A DNA stretch of 64,000 nucleotides from Halobaculum sp. XH14 (GTDB lineage: Archaea > Halobacteriota > Halobacteria > Halobacteriales > Haloferacaceae). This document shows positions 1 through 8,040 of the stretch, piece after piece. The notes beneath the pieces are model-generated. The model saw only the letters and a list, made by a program, of their open reading frames with translations. It made no database searches and was not told the DNA's origin. The stretch covers positions 2,170,001 through 2,234,000 of the forward strand of contig NZ_CP134949.1 in the NCBI RefSeq assembly GCF_032116555.1, read 5' to 3'. The first letter of the stretch is position 1; each line of letters starts with the position of its first letter. Made by a program: the position numbers and the translations under genes.

Positions 1-312
1 GCGGACCCCGCATCGGTCGTCGGCCCGGGCGTGACGGTCGTCTCGTTCATCGCGGGCGGCGTCGTCGGGCTGTTGACGGTCGCCCACCTGGTCCGGCGCG
101 CGCTGACCAGGGACCGCGAGACGACGATGACGTTCCTCGTCGGGCTCATCGTCGGGGCGCTGCGCGCGCCGGTCGTGAGCACCGGGCAGCGGCTCGCGGA
201 ACTCGGACGCGGCTGGACGCCGGAGGCGCTCGCGCTGTTCGGCGTGGCGGCGCTGGTCGGCGGGTTCGCCGTGCTTGCGCTCGACCGCGCTGCCGGCGGC
301 ATCGAGCTGTAA
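1..312 (+). CDS. DUF368 family membrane protein, C-terminal part
   Basis: The reading frame is open from the first base, so the gene begins before the window; 103 codons remain. Two hydrophobic segments are visible (about residues 11-28 and 75-93), with a basic stretch between them and the phrase FLVGLIVGALRAP. That phrase resembles the C-terminus of DUF368 polytopic membrane proteins, a family of unknown function with archaeal members. Seen: frame, helices, motif. Known: family membership only, no established reaction. The rest of the protein is needed to confirm the assignment. Confidence 0.6.
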   Translation, partial: ADPASVVGPGVTVVSFIAGGVVGLLTVAHLVRRALTRDRETTMTFLVGLIVGALRAPVVSTGQRLAELGRGWTPEALALFGVAALVGGFAVLALDRAAGGIEL

Positions 313-416
313 GACCCGAGATGGCACCGTTCACCATCGAGGTGTGAGACCCGAGACGCCGCGATGGGCAGGCGGCGATCGGCGGGGCTTTCCCGGCCAC
401 CGCCGTTGGTCAGGTC

Positions 417-836
417 GTGACGCTGGAAGAGGTCGTCCGGGCGCGGGGTCACGAGCACGTGCGCGCCGAGCACGCGAGCACGTTCGAACTGACGACCGAC
501 GGCTGGCTCACGCCGGCTGGCGACTGCATCCTCGCGGTCGAGGCCGATAGCACGCCGGCGGAGTTCGACGACGAGTTCGTGGCCGCCTGCCGCGACGCGG
601 AGGCGACGATCACGGCGACGTTCGAGGCGGCAGGCGTCGAGGACGTGGTGACCGGGCGCGGCCACCCTGAGCTGACGTTCACGGGCGACCGGAGCCTGGT
701 CGGCCGGACGAGCGAGTACGTCGACGGGCGGACCGTGATGGTCGATGCGGACGGGGCGGCCGCGGACCTCGACCGGAAGCTGGTGACCGCGCTCTCGCGG
801 GGCGCGCCGCTGACGGCCACGTTCCGGGTGGAGTGA
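417..836 (+). CDS. DUF371 family protein
   Basis: A 139-residue soluble acidic protein starting with GTG. It carries the archaeal DUF371 pattern: RGHEHVRAEHASTFEL near the N-terminus, then a GDCILAVEAD segment, and later a second RGHPELTF repeat-like block. No catalytic residues are known for the family and I infer no function. It follows the DUF368 gene by about 100 bases and may be transcribed with it. The length fits the family (about 140 residues). Confidence 0.75.
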   Translation: MTLEEVVRARGHEHVRAEHASTFELTTDGWLTPAGDCILAVEADSTPAEFDDEFVAACRDAEATITATFEAAGVEDVVTGRGHPELTFTGDRSLVGRTSEYVDGRTVMVDADGAAADLDRKLVTALSRGAPLTATFRVE

Positions 837-870
837 ACCGCCACGACGCTTGACGACCCAATCGTGGTGC

Positions 871-985
871 GGTGGCGGCGTGACGCGAGCCCCCTCGTGG
901 GGCTCGCTCTCGCGCGCGAGGGATGAGCACCGGAGCGAGCCTGCGAGCGAGGAGCGCAATCGGTTGGGGAGGCTCGTGGGCTATA
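871..985. repeat. Intergenic repeat family, copy A (truncated)
   Basis: This lies in the 309-base gap between the DUF371 and endonuclease III genes. It holds a perfect hairpin (9-base arms at 885-893 and 899-907, 5-base loop) followed by GCGCGCGAGGGATGAG and AATCGGTTGGGGAGGC. The same order of blocks occurs in copy B (10,759-11,123) and in the right half of copy D. The rest of the gap shows no gene. The end near 1,110-1,145 probably carries the promoter of the next gene. Confidence 0.6.
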
Positions 986-1145
986 CTCACCGCCAGCAGC
1001 AGCGGATACGTCCTATTCGGCCAGTCGGCCGAAGCATCGTGGTCAGTCATTCGTGACATCCGAATCGGTCGTCCGTACAGCGACGCGATCGACAGACACC
1101 CCCCGACCCCGACGGTTCTTGTAGCAAGCCGACCGAAGCGAACCC

Positions 1146-1973
1146 ATGAGCGACGACGAGCCGGACGTGAACATCAGCGGCGGCGCGGACGGCGGCGGCT
1201 CGGTCGCCGAGTTCGCGACCGACGAGGCCGACACACGCGCGGAGGCGGTCGTCGACGAGCTCGGCGAGCTGTACTGGCGGAAGGCGTACGGCGGCCAGGA
1301 CGCGTTCGAGTGTCTCGTCCGGACGATCCTCTCACAGAACACGAGCGACGTCGCCAGCCAGCCCGCACACGACGAGCTGATGGCGCGGTTCGGGCCGGGC
1401 GGCACCGCACCGGACGCCGGACCGGACCTGGCCGCGACGCTCGCGGACGCCGCGCAGGACGAGGTGGCCGAGACCATCTCGTCGGCGGGACTGTACAACC
1501 GGAAGTCCGAGACGATCGTCCGCCTCGCCGGGCGAGTCCGCGAGGAGTACGGCGGCGCGGCCGGGTTCGACGAGTTCGTCACACGGAAGGAGCCGGCGGC
1601 CGTCCGGGACGCGCTGCTCGAGATGAACGGCGTCGGGCCGAAGACCGCCGACTGCGTGCTGCTGTTCGCCGGCGGCCGCAGCGGGGTGTTCCCCGTCGAT
1701 ACGCACGTCCACCGGATCGCGCGCCGGCTGGGAATCGCACCCCCGGACGCCGATCACGAGACGGTGCGCGAGTGGATCGAGGCAGCCGTCCCCCCGGAAA
1801 AGTGCGGCTTCGGTCACACCGCGATGATCCAGTTCGGACGGGAGTACTGCACCGCTCGCGAGCCGAAGTGTCTCGACGGTCCGGAGGCCTGCCCGCTGTA
1901 CGACCTGTGTGACCGCGTCGGCGTCGACGAACTCGCCGGGGAGTTCGTGGACCCCGCCGAAACCGTCGAGTGA
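1146..1973 (+). CDS. nth: Endonuclease III (DNA glycosylase/AP lyase)
   Basis: A 275-residue member of the HhH-GPD base-excision repair family, which removes oxidised pyrimidines and cuts at the resulting abasic site. The hairpin-helix-hairpin reads EMNGVGPKTADCVLL, with the Schiff-base lysine in GPKTAD. The catalytic aspartate lies in FPVDTHVHR. Four C-terminal cysteines (CTAREPKC, then C and C in EACPLYDLC) match the 4Fe-4S site, with one slightly longer spacing than the E. coli enzyme. The first 35 or so residues are an acidic, glycine-rich extension typical of halophiles. It ends 3 bases before the stop of the convergent gene. Confidence 0.93.
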   Translation: MSDDEPDVNISGGADGGGSVAEFATDEADTRAEAVVDELGELYWRKAYGGQDAFECLVRTILSQNTSDVASQPAHDELMARFGPGGTAPDAGPDLAATLADAAQDEVAETISSAGLYNRKSETIVRLAGRVREEYGGAAGFDEFVTRKEPAAVRDALLEMNGVGPKTADCVLLFAGGRSGVFPVDTHVHRIARRLGIAPPDADHETVREWIEAAVPPEKCGFGHTAMIQFGREYCTAREPKCLDGPEACPLYDLCDRVGVDELAGEFVDPAETVE

Positions 1974-1976
1974 GGG

Positions 1977-2420
1977 TCAGTCGACCGAACAGTTCGCCTC
2001 GGGGACGCCATCGACCGGCGGATCGGACTGCTCGTAGGTGACGTCCTCGCCCAGCGCCGCGCTCACCATCGGCAGCGTGAACCGGTAGTCGAACGCGAGG
2101 CCGAAGCGCGAGAACGGATCCGCGAGGAACTCGCTCGCGTCGCCGACGCCGGCGAAGACGACCCCGGTCCGGAGCGTGATGATCCGGTGTTCACCCGTCG
2201 AGCCGACGAGCGAGACGCCGAACGTCCCCTCGCCGGGGATGTTCGTGAACAGCGACGTGTACAGCGTCACGTCGATGGTGGGCCCCTCGCTGCCGATGTC
2301 GAGCTCCTCGCCCGAACCGAAGCAGTCGGCCGGATCCGCGGCGGCGGGCGCGACCGGGACGGTGATCGTGGCGACGAGGAGGAGGGACGCGAGTGCGAGC
2401 GACCGGGCGGGACCGAGCAT
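1977..2420 (-). CDS. Secreted haloarchaeal protein, unknown function
   Basis: A 147-residue protein with a Sec-type signal peptide: a basic start, a leucine/valine-rich core at residues 8-22 and an alanine-rich cleavage region ending around PAAADPAD. The mature part is acidic and beta-rich, with two cysteines (near residues 33 and 144) that could form a disulfide. A TATA-like element around 2,442-2,454 places the transcript start next to the ATG, so the mRNA is probably leaderless. I do not recognise the family. The 17-base motif at 2,465-2,481 lies just upstream of this promoter. Confidence 0.7.
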   Translation of the reverse strand: MLGPARSLALASLLLVATITVPVAPAAADPADCFGSGEELDIGSEGPTIDVTLYTSLFTNIPGEGTFGVSLVGSTGEHRIITLRTGVVFAGVGDASEFLADPFSRFGLAFDYRFTLPMVSAALGEDVTYEQSDPPVDGVPEANCSVD

Positions 2421-2464
2421 CGTACCGAGAGGTCGCGCGGCCTCGTATAGTTCTGCTGGCTCCG

Positions 2465-2481
2465 GTTATCGCGTCTGAGTT
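2465..2481 (-). promoter_or_regulatory. 17-base motif upstream of a TATA box, copy 1
   Basis: On the minus strand it reads AACTCAGACGCGATAAC. The identical 17 bases occur at 17,341-17,357. In both places the motif ends 16-17 bases before the centre of a minus-strand TATA element that serves a leaderless gene. This spacing suggests an activator site just upstream of the TFB element. A role in ending the preceding gene is also possible. Confidence 0.4.
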
Positions 2482-2557
2482 TCGAACGGATCGTCGCTCG
2501 CAGGGTCGGCCGTGATCGGCGGAAAACCAGTCTCGCTCGTGTGCCCCCTCCGCCCGA

Positions 2558-4483
2558 CTACTTGAACCGGAACGTCTCGAGGTTCTTGGGCGCGAACGTC
2601 CGCATGTTGTAGTCGTGGTACAGCGCCGAGGAGAGGTCCTGCACGGAGCGCTCGTCGCCGTGGACACACAGCACCTTCTCCGGACGGGGGTTCATCGTCT
2701 TCACGAAGTTCTCGAGGCCCTGACGGTCCGCGTGCCCGGAGAAGCCGTCGACCGTTTCGACGTTCATCTTCAGGGTGAGCGTGTTCGTCCGACCCGAGCC
2801 GTTGCGGTCCTGGACGGGGATCTCCTCCCAGCCGTTCTGGATGCGGCGGCCGAGCGTCCCCTGGGCCTGGTAGCCGACGAAGGTGAGCGTCGACTCCTCC
2901 TCGCCGCCGAGGTGGCGCAGCCAGGACATGATCGGACCGCCCGTGACCATCCCCGACGTCGAGAGGATGATGCAGGGGCCGCCGTCGGCGACCTCCTGGC
3001 GCTCCTCCTCGCCGCCGTCGATGTGGTTAAACTGGTCGGCGAGGAACGGGTTCTCGTCCTCGTGGAAGATGCGGTCCCTGAGGTCGTCGCGCAGGTACTC
3101 GGGGTAGGTGGTGTGGATCGCCGTCGCCTCCCAGATCATCCCGTCGAGGTGGACCGGCATCTCCGGAATCTTGCCAGAGCGCATCGCCTCCTCGATGACG
3201 AGCATCATCTCCTGTGACCGGCCGACCGCGAACGCCGGGATGAGCACCTTCCCGTCCCGGTCGTGTGCCTCGTTGATGACCTCGATGAGCCGCTCCTCGG
3301 AGTCCTCCTGATCGGTCTGGTAGTCGTTTCGCCCGCCGTAGGTCGACTCCATGACGAGCGTCTCCACCCGCGGGAAGTCGTTGACCGCGCCGTTGAACAG
3401 GCGCGTGTCGTCGTAGTGGATGTCGCCCGAGAAGCAGACGTTGTAGAGGCCGTCGCCGATGTGGAAGTGCGAGACCGCCGAGCCCAGGATGTGGCCCGCG
3501 TTGTGAAACGTCAGCTTCACGTCCGGCGCGATGTCGGTGACGTCGCCGTACTCCAGCGGGATGGTGTGTTTGATCGCCTCGCGCACCTGCTCGGACTCGT
3601 AGGGCGGCGTGCGCCCCTCCTTGTTTGCCACGTCGAGGTAGTCGAGCGTCAGCAGGCCCATCAGGTCCCGCGTCGGCTCGGTGGTGTAGATCGGACCGTC
3701 GTAGCCGTACTTGAAGAGCAGCGGGAGCAGCGCCGAGTGGTCGAGGTGGGCGTGGGTGAGCACCACGGCGTCGAGGTTCTGTGCGCCCGCGCCGAGCGCC
3801 TCGGGGATCTGGAGGTACGGCACCTCCCCCTCCGCGCCGGGCTTGTCGCCGCAGTCGACGAGGATCCGCGTCTCGGCGGTGTTGAGGATGAACGAGGCGC
3901 GCCCGACCTCGCGGCAGCAGCCGAGGGTCGTGATGCGCACCCACTGGTCGTCGGCCATCTCCTCGCGGTGGATCTGGCGGCCGACGCGTTCGAGGATGTC
4001 GCGGCGCTCGTCGCGCTCCTGTTTCAGGAAGTTCCGGACGTTCGAGACCGTGGAGGACTCGATCGGCGGCGTCCGGACGACCTCGGGCGTCCAGCCGACC
4101 TCCTGGGTGATCTCCCGCAGCGTCGAGCCGTGCCGGCCGATGACCATGCCCGGCTTCTCGGCTTCGATGACGACCTCGCCGGTGTCCTGGTGGAAGTCCA
4201 GGTCCTCGACGCCCGCCTCGTCGGGGATGACGTTGAGGATGCGCCCTTCCGCCTCGGTCGGGTCCGAGAGCACGTCGGGATGCGGGCGGATGGTGATGCG
4301 CTTTCGCAGCGTCGACGCCAGCCGCCGGACGAGGTCGCCGTTCTGGGCGAACTCCTTCGGGTGGCGGGTGTAGACGACGAGCTCCGGCCCCTCGTACTTC
4401 ACGTCGGTGACGGAGATGTCGTCGGGGATCTCTGATTCGATCTGTGCCTTCGTCTCTTCGAGTTGCGTGTCGACTTGACTCAT
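2558..4483 (-). CDS. fttA: aCPSF1/FttA transcription-termination ribonuclease (beta-CASP, KH domains)
   Basis: A 641-residue archaeal CPSF1-type nuclease, known in other archaea as the factor that cuts nascent RNA and releases RNA polymerase. Two KH modules occupy residues 1-150, with the loop GMVIGRHGS at 112-120. The metallo-beta-lactamase signature THAHLDHSA is at 243-251, followed by FSGD and HILGSA, then a beta-CASP region with ESTYGGRN and STSGMVTGGP, and late ligands in SGHADRQ and VHGDE. The frame stays open upstream, but the start at 4,483 (MSQVDTQLEE) matches the family N-terminus. The promoter is the TATA at 4,641-4,649, giving a leader of more than 100 bases, unusual in this window. 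Confidence 0.93.
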   Translation of the reverse strand: MSQVDTQLEETKAQIESEIPDDISVTDVKYEGPELVVYTRHPKEFAQNGDLVRRLASTLRKRITIRPHPDVLSDPTEAEGRILNVIPDEAGVEDLDFHQDTGEVVIEAEKPGMVIGRHGSTLREITQEVGWTPEVVRTPPIESSTVSNVRNFLKQERDERRDILERVGRQIHREEMADDQWVRITTLGCCREVGRASFILNTAETRILVDCGDKPGAEGEVPYLQIPEALGAGAQNLDAVVLTHAHLDHSALLPLLFKYGYDGPIYTTEPTRDLMGLLTLDYLDVANKEGRTPPYESEQVREAIKHTIPLEYGDVTDIAPDVKLTFHNAGHILGSAVSHFHIGDGLYNVCFSGDIHYDDTRLFNGAVNDFPRVETLVMESTYGGRNDYQTDQEDSEERLIEVINEAHDRDGKVLIPAFAVGRSQEMMLVIEEAMRSGKIPEMPVHLDGMIWEATAIHTTYPEYLRDDLRDRIFHEDENPFLADQFNHIDGGEEERQEVADGGPCIILSTSGMVTGGPIMSWLRHLGGEEESTLTFVGYQAQGTLGRRIQNGWEEIPVQDRNGSGRTNTLTLKMNVETVDGFSGHADRQGLENFVKTMNPRPEKVLCVHGDERSVQDLSSALYHDYNMRTFAPKNLETFRFK

Positions 4484-4635
4484 AGCTGCAGGGAGGTTGT
4501 GCGGGGTGCACCGCTCCGAACCCGGGCGGTGCCGTCGGTCCGACTGAACGTGAAAGATCGCATGATACGGGACTCTCGGGTCGATGTTCGGCCCCTCGTG
4601 GGGTAACGAAAACCCGCTTGGTTCGTCGTATCGGT

Positions 4636-4652
4636 TCGGGTTATAAAAGCCT
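4636..4652. promoter_or_regulatory. Shared divergent TATA region
   Basis: The sequence GGTTATAAAAGCC reads as a plausible TATA element in both directions: TTATAAAAG forward and CTTTTATAA in reverse. It is the only strong AT-rich site between the divergent aCPSF1 gene and the 4,691 gene. Predicted transcript starts are near 4,672 (plus) and 4,615 (minus). A single overlapping site could make the two genes compete for initiation factors. Confidence 0.6.
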
Positions 4653-4690
4653 TCGCAAAGTGGAAGGACCGCGCGTCCGACGGCTTCACC

Positions 4691-5188
4691 ATGCATTTCG
4701 GCCCCGAGGAGGTCCACGGAGAACGCGATCGCGTCCGCGGGCGCGCCGGAGAGATCGTCCCCATCATCAACGACACCCGGGACGCGCTCGGCGAACTGTT
4801 CGGAACCGAGGTTGGGTCGGTGTCGCCGGAGCGGTACCGGGCCGAGGTGGATACCGTCTTCGCGGACGGCGACCGCGCGGTCAACGTCGCCGCGCTGGCC
4901 GGGCTGCTCCGCGAACTGGACGTCGAGGGCGACTACCCGGGGTTCGTCGTCGACGAACTGCTCGGCCGGCAACTCGCGGCGACCATCGCGGGCGAGCAGC
5001 CGCTCGCGCTGCTCGCGGAGGCGACGTTCCACTTCGCGGACGTCCACACCCACGGTGATGAGCGAGTCGACGCCGCGGGTCGGGACGACCTCGACGCCGC
5101 GCTCGCCGCGGGGTTCCAGACGAGGCTGCCGGGGTGGACCTGGCGGGACGGGGAGAGCCCGTTCGCGGTGGAGCCGACGCGCGAATGA
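4691..5188 (+). CDS. Haloarchaeal protein of unknown function
   Basis: A 165-residue soluble acidic protein, divergent from aCPSF1. It is predicted mostly helical, with no signal peptide or membrane segment. The histidine-bearing stretch TFHFADVHTHGDE around residues 112-125 is noticeable, but no known metal site or catalytic motif is evident. The start ATG lies about 45 bases after the shared TATA. I do not recognise the family. Divergent pairing with the termination nuclease is context only. Confidence 0.7.
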   Translation: MHFGPEEVHGERDRVRGRAGEIVPIINDTRDALGELFGTEVGSVSPERYRAEVDTVFADGDRAVNVAALAGLLRELDVEGDYPGFVVDELLGRQLAATIAGEQPLALLAEATFHFADVHTHGDERVDAAGRDDLDAALAAGFQTRLPGWTWRDGESPFAVEPTRE

Positions 5189-5393
5189 GTGACCGACGGC
5201 GTCCCGAAACGGAACTAAGCCGGGCGTGTGCGGCCGCGGTCCGGTTTCCGACCCGGAGTCCGAGCGAACACTCGCGTGTGACCCGGCGAAAGGACGTTCC
5301 CATCCCACCCGACGAATGGACGCCACCACCCGACGCGGCGGAGGAACGCGCCCGTCGGAACCGACGAGCGCCCGCGACGCCGAGCCGACGACC

Positions 5394-5401
5394 CTTTATG
5401 A
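5394..5401 (+). promoter_or_regulatory. TATA element of the PAC2-family gene
   Basis: CTTTATGA is centred 27 bases before the ATG at 5,424, the standard distance for a leaderless haloarchaeal mRNA. It decides the start of the following gene against longer in-frame versions beginning around 5,226. Confidence 0.65.
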
Positions 5402-5423
5402 AGGCCAACCCAGTGTCACGACC

Positions 5424-6185
5424 ATGGACCAGGTCGACATCGAGGTCGTCGCGGACCCCGAGCTCTCGGATCCCACCTTCATCGAGGGGCTGCCGGGCGT
5501 CGGGCACGTCGGCAAACTCGTCGCCGAGCACCTCGTCGAGGAGTTCGACGGGACGCTCATCCGGCGAGCCTACACCACCGAGTTCCCGCCGCAGGTAACC
5601 GTCGACGACGAGGGCGTCACCGAGCTCACACACGCCGAGTTCCACCACGTGGACGCCGACGGCGTCGACATCATCACGCTCACGGGCGACCACCAGGCCG
5701 CGAGCAACGAGGGCCACTACACGCTCACCGACGCGTTCCTCGACGTCGCCGAGGAATTCGGCTGCGAGCGCGCGTACGCGCTCGGGGGCGTCCCCACCGG
5801 CGAACTCATCGAGGACGACGAGTACGGCGTCCTCGGCGCGGTGAACGACGCGGACGCGAAGGACGAACTGGCGGCGGCCGGCGTGGAGTTCCGGGCGGAC
5901 GAACCGGCCGGCGGCATCGTCGGCGTCTCCGGACTCGTCCTCGGGCTGGGGAAACGACGCGGCCTCGAGGCGGCCTGCCTGATGGGCGAGACGTCCGGCT
6001 ACCTCGTCGATCCCAAGAGCGCGCAGGCGGTCCTCGAGGTGCTCCAGGAGACGCTCGGCTTCGAGGTCGACTTCGCCGATCTGGAGGAGCGCGCCGACGA
6101 GATGGAGGAGGTCGTGGGCAAGATCCAGGAAATGCAGGGCGGCGGCGGGATGCCCAGCGACGACGAGCTCCGGTACATCGGCTAG
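5424..6185 (+). CDS. Proteasome assembly chaperone (PAC2) family protein
   Basis: A 253-residue cytoplasmic protein. The N-terminal signature EGLPGVGHVGKLVAEHL (about residues 18-34), the central GHYTLTDAFLDVAEEFG and the glycine-rich LGGVPTGEL match archaeal PAC2-like proteins, relatives of the eukaryotic chaperones that assemble 20S proteasome rings. In archaea the role is inferred from homology. The C-terminus (residues 205-240) is an acidic coiled-coil-like helix followed by a GGGG linker. The start is set by the TATA at 5,394-5,401. Confidence 0.88.
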   Translation: MDQVDIEVVADPELSDPTFIEGLPGVGHVGKLVAEHLVEEFDGTLIRRAYTTEFPPQVTVDDEGVTELTHAEFHHVDADGVDIITLTGDHQAASNEGHYTLTDAFLDVAEEFGCERAYALGGVPTGELIEDDEYGVLGAVNDADAKDELAAAGVEFRADEPAGGIVGVSGLVLGLGKRRGLEAACLMGETSGYLVDPKSAQAVLEVLQETLGFEVDFADLEERADEMEEVVGKIQEMQGGGGMPSDDELRYIG

Positions 6186-6344
6186 GCCGACCACGGAGGT
6201 CGGAAATCGAGGAGACTATCGGTGACTGGTCGCGGACGGTCCACCGGAAGCCACCGGCCCGGACGCGAACCGCTACCAACCCCCAAACCGGCAGTTCGGC
6301 CGCCTGTAACAACCTATTTCCCCGTCAGGGCCGTCCGTCCGACG

Positions 6345-7184
6345 ATGACAGGCCAGCAGCCGCGTTCCCACGAGGACACGCCACACGCCGACGAGATGCC
6401 GATGCTCGGACTCGGCACGTGGCAGAACGACGACCCCGAGGAGTGCCGGACGGCCGTCGAGACGGCGCTGAACGCGGGCTATCGGCACGTCGACACCGCG
6501 CAGGTGTACGGCAACGAGGCCGAGGTCGGTGAGGGAATCGAGCGCGCGAACGTCGACCGCGAGGACGTGTTCCTGGCGACGAAAGTCTGGATCGAGAACC
6601 TCGCGCCCGAGGACGTCCACGAGACGGCCCGCGCCAGCCTCGACCGGCTCGGCGTCGACTCGGTCGACCTCCTGTACGTCCACTGGCCGGCCCACGAGTA
6701 CGAGCCGGAGCCGACGCTCGACGCGTTCAACGAGCTGTACGACGACGGGCTCGTCGACCGAATCGGCGTCTCGAACTTCCAGCCCGACCAGCTCGCCGAG
6801 GCCGTCGACGTCTCCGCGGCCCCGGTCTTCGCGAACCAGTTCGAGTGCCACCCGCTGCTCCAGCAGCGGGACCTCCGCGACGCGTGTGCCGAACACGACG
6901 TCGAGGTGGTGGCCTACTCGCCGCTCGCCCGCGGCGAGGTGTTCCGGATCGAGGAGCTGACCGACATCGCCGACAAACACGACGCGAGCGCGGCGCAGGT
7001 GAGCCTCGCGTGGCTGCGCGAGAAGGGCGTCACGACCATCCCGAAGGCGACGAGTGAGGCGCACGTCCTGGACAACCTGAAGTCGCTCGCGCTCGATCTC
7101 GACGACGAGGACGTCGCCGCCATCGACGCCATCGACAGGGCCAACCGCCGGGTCGACCCCGACTTCGGGCCCTGGAACAGGTGA
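6345..7184 (+). CDS. Aldo/keto reductase
   Basis: A 279-residue NAD(P)H-dependent oxidoreductase of the AKR superfamily. The catalytic tetrad is recognisable: Asp in YRHVDTAQVYGNE, Tyr in the same block, Lys in FLATKVWIENL and His in LLYVHWPAHEY. Cofactor-binding elements include GVSNF, NQFECHPLLQQ, AYSPLARG and IPKATSEAH near the C-terminus. The substrate cannot be told; haloarchaeal homologues are broad carbonyl reductases. A TATA-like CTATTTCC lies about 28 bases before the ATG. A longer in-frame version from 6,222 is less likely because it adds basic, proline-rich residues. Confidence 0.92.
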   Translation: MTGQQPRSHEDTPHADEMPMLGLGTWQNDDPEECRTAVETALNAGYRHVDTAQVYGNEAEVGEGIERANVDREDVFLATKVWIENLAPEDVHETARASLDRLGVDSVDLLYVHWPAHEYEPEPTLDAFNELYDDGLVDRIGVSNFQPDQLAEAVDVSAAPVFANQFECHPLLQQRDLRDACAEHDVEVVAYSPLARGEVFRIEELTDIADKHDASAAQVSLAWLREKGVTTIPKATSEAHVLDNLKSLALDLDDEDVAAIDAIDRANRRVDPDFGPWNR

Positions 7185-7265
7185 GGCCGACCGACCGGTG
7201 AGAGCGCGGACGGCCGCTCCCCCGAGTCGTAACCTTCAATCGGGTCCCCTTGTTCTACATCGCCG

Positions 7266-8006
7266 ATGGAACGACGCGCTTCGCCGGGACTCCTTGGTGC
7301 CCTGCGCATCGACCTCGAGCGGCTGCACGCGACCTGGATGGAACTGGTGTTCCCGCGACAGCTCGACCCCGGTCGCGTCGTCGGGAAGTGGTCGCCCGAG
7401 ACCGACCTGCAGAAGGCTGCCTACTACCTCTGGACCGCGCTCGGCATCCCGCTCGTCGCGGTCGGCTACCCCCTGTTGCTCGTCGGCTTCGGCGCGCGCT
7501 TCTATGCGAGCCGGGTCAACACCGCGGTCGCCCGCGTCGGCATCCTCGGCGTCGTCGCCGTCTCGCTGCTCGTCTGGGGCTCGCTCACCGCGGCCGCGTG
7601 GGTGAGCCAGTTCTCGTTCCGCGGGTTCGTCGCGGTCGCCGTGGCGAGCCTCGTCGCCACCGTCTGTGCCGCGCTCGCCGTCATCTTCTCCCGCCTCGGC
7701 GGGCGGCTCACGAGCGTCGTGTTCGCCTACCCCGCGGGAATGACGGCCTTCTTTCTCCCGCCGGTCGTGGCGGCGCTCTACTCGCCCGCGCTCGCCGGCG
7801 TCGTGTTCTCGAACAGCCAGACGATCGCGATCTGGCTGCTCGAGAACGTCCTCACGGTCGGCGGCATCGACCAGTTCCTCCGCTCGCGGTTCCAGCTTCG
7901 GGGCGTGGCGTACGTGCTGATGTGGTTCGCCATCGCCGTCCCGCTGGGCTGGCTCCTCGGCGTCACCGTCGCGCTCGCGGACGTGATCCGGCCCACGTCC
8001 GAGTGA
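7266..8006 (+). CDS. Polytopic membrane protein, unknown function
   Basis: A 246-residue protein with about six predicted transmembrane helices (near residues 55-75, 92-114, 118-142, 150-176, 183-200 and 217-240). A short cytoplasmic N-terminus carries basic residues and RLHATWMELVFPRQ. No transporter or enzyme motif is visible. It points towards DUF373, a second membrane protein on the opposite strand, with 34 bases between the convergent stops. I do not recognise the family. Confidence 0.75.
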   Translation: MERRASPGLLGALRIDLERLHATWMELVFPRQLDPGRVVGKWSPETDLQKAAYYLWTALGIPLVAVGYPLLLVGFGARFYASRVNTAVARVGILGVVAVSLLVWGSLTAAAWVSQFSFRGFVAVAVASLVATVCAALAVIFSRLGGRLTSVVFAYPAGMTAFFLPPVVAALYSPALAGVVFSNSQTIAIWLLENVLTVGGIDQFLRSRFQLRGVAYVLMWFAIAVPLGWLLGVTVALADVIRPTSE

Positions 8007-8040
8007 GTCCCGCCGACGGTCGACCGAACACCCTCGACGG

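Noticed and set aside
4484-5329. N-terminal extension of aCPSF1 up to 5,329
   Set aside because: It would overlap the divergent gene and contains no conserved sequence. The KH domain starts normally at 4,483.
5185-5423. Short plus-strand frame between the 4,691 gene and the PAC2 gene
   Set aside because: It is arginine/proline-rich and overlaps the preceding stop and the TATA of the next gene.
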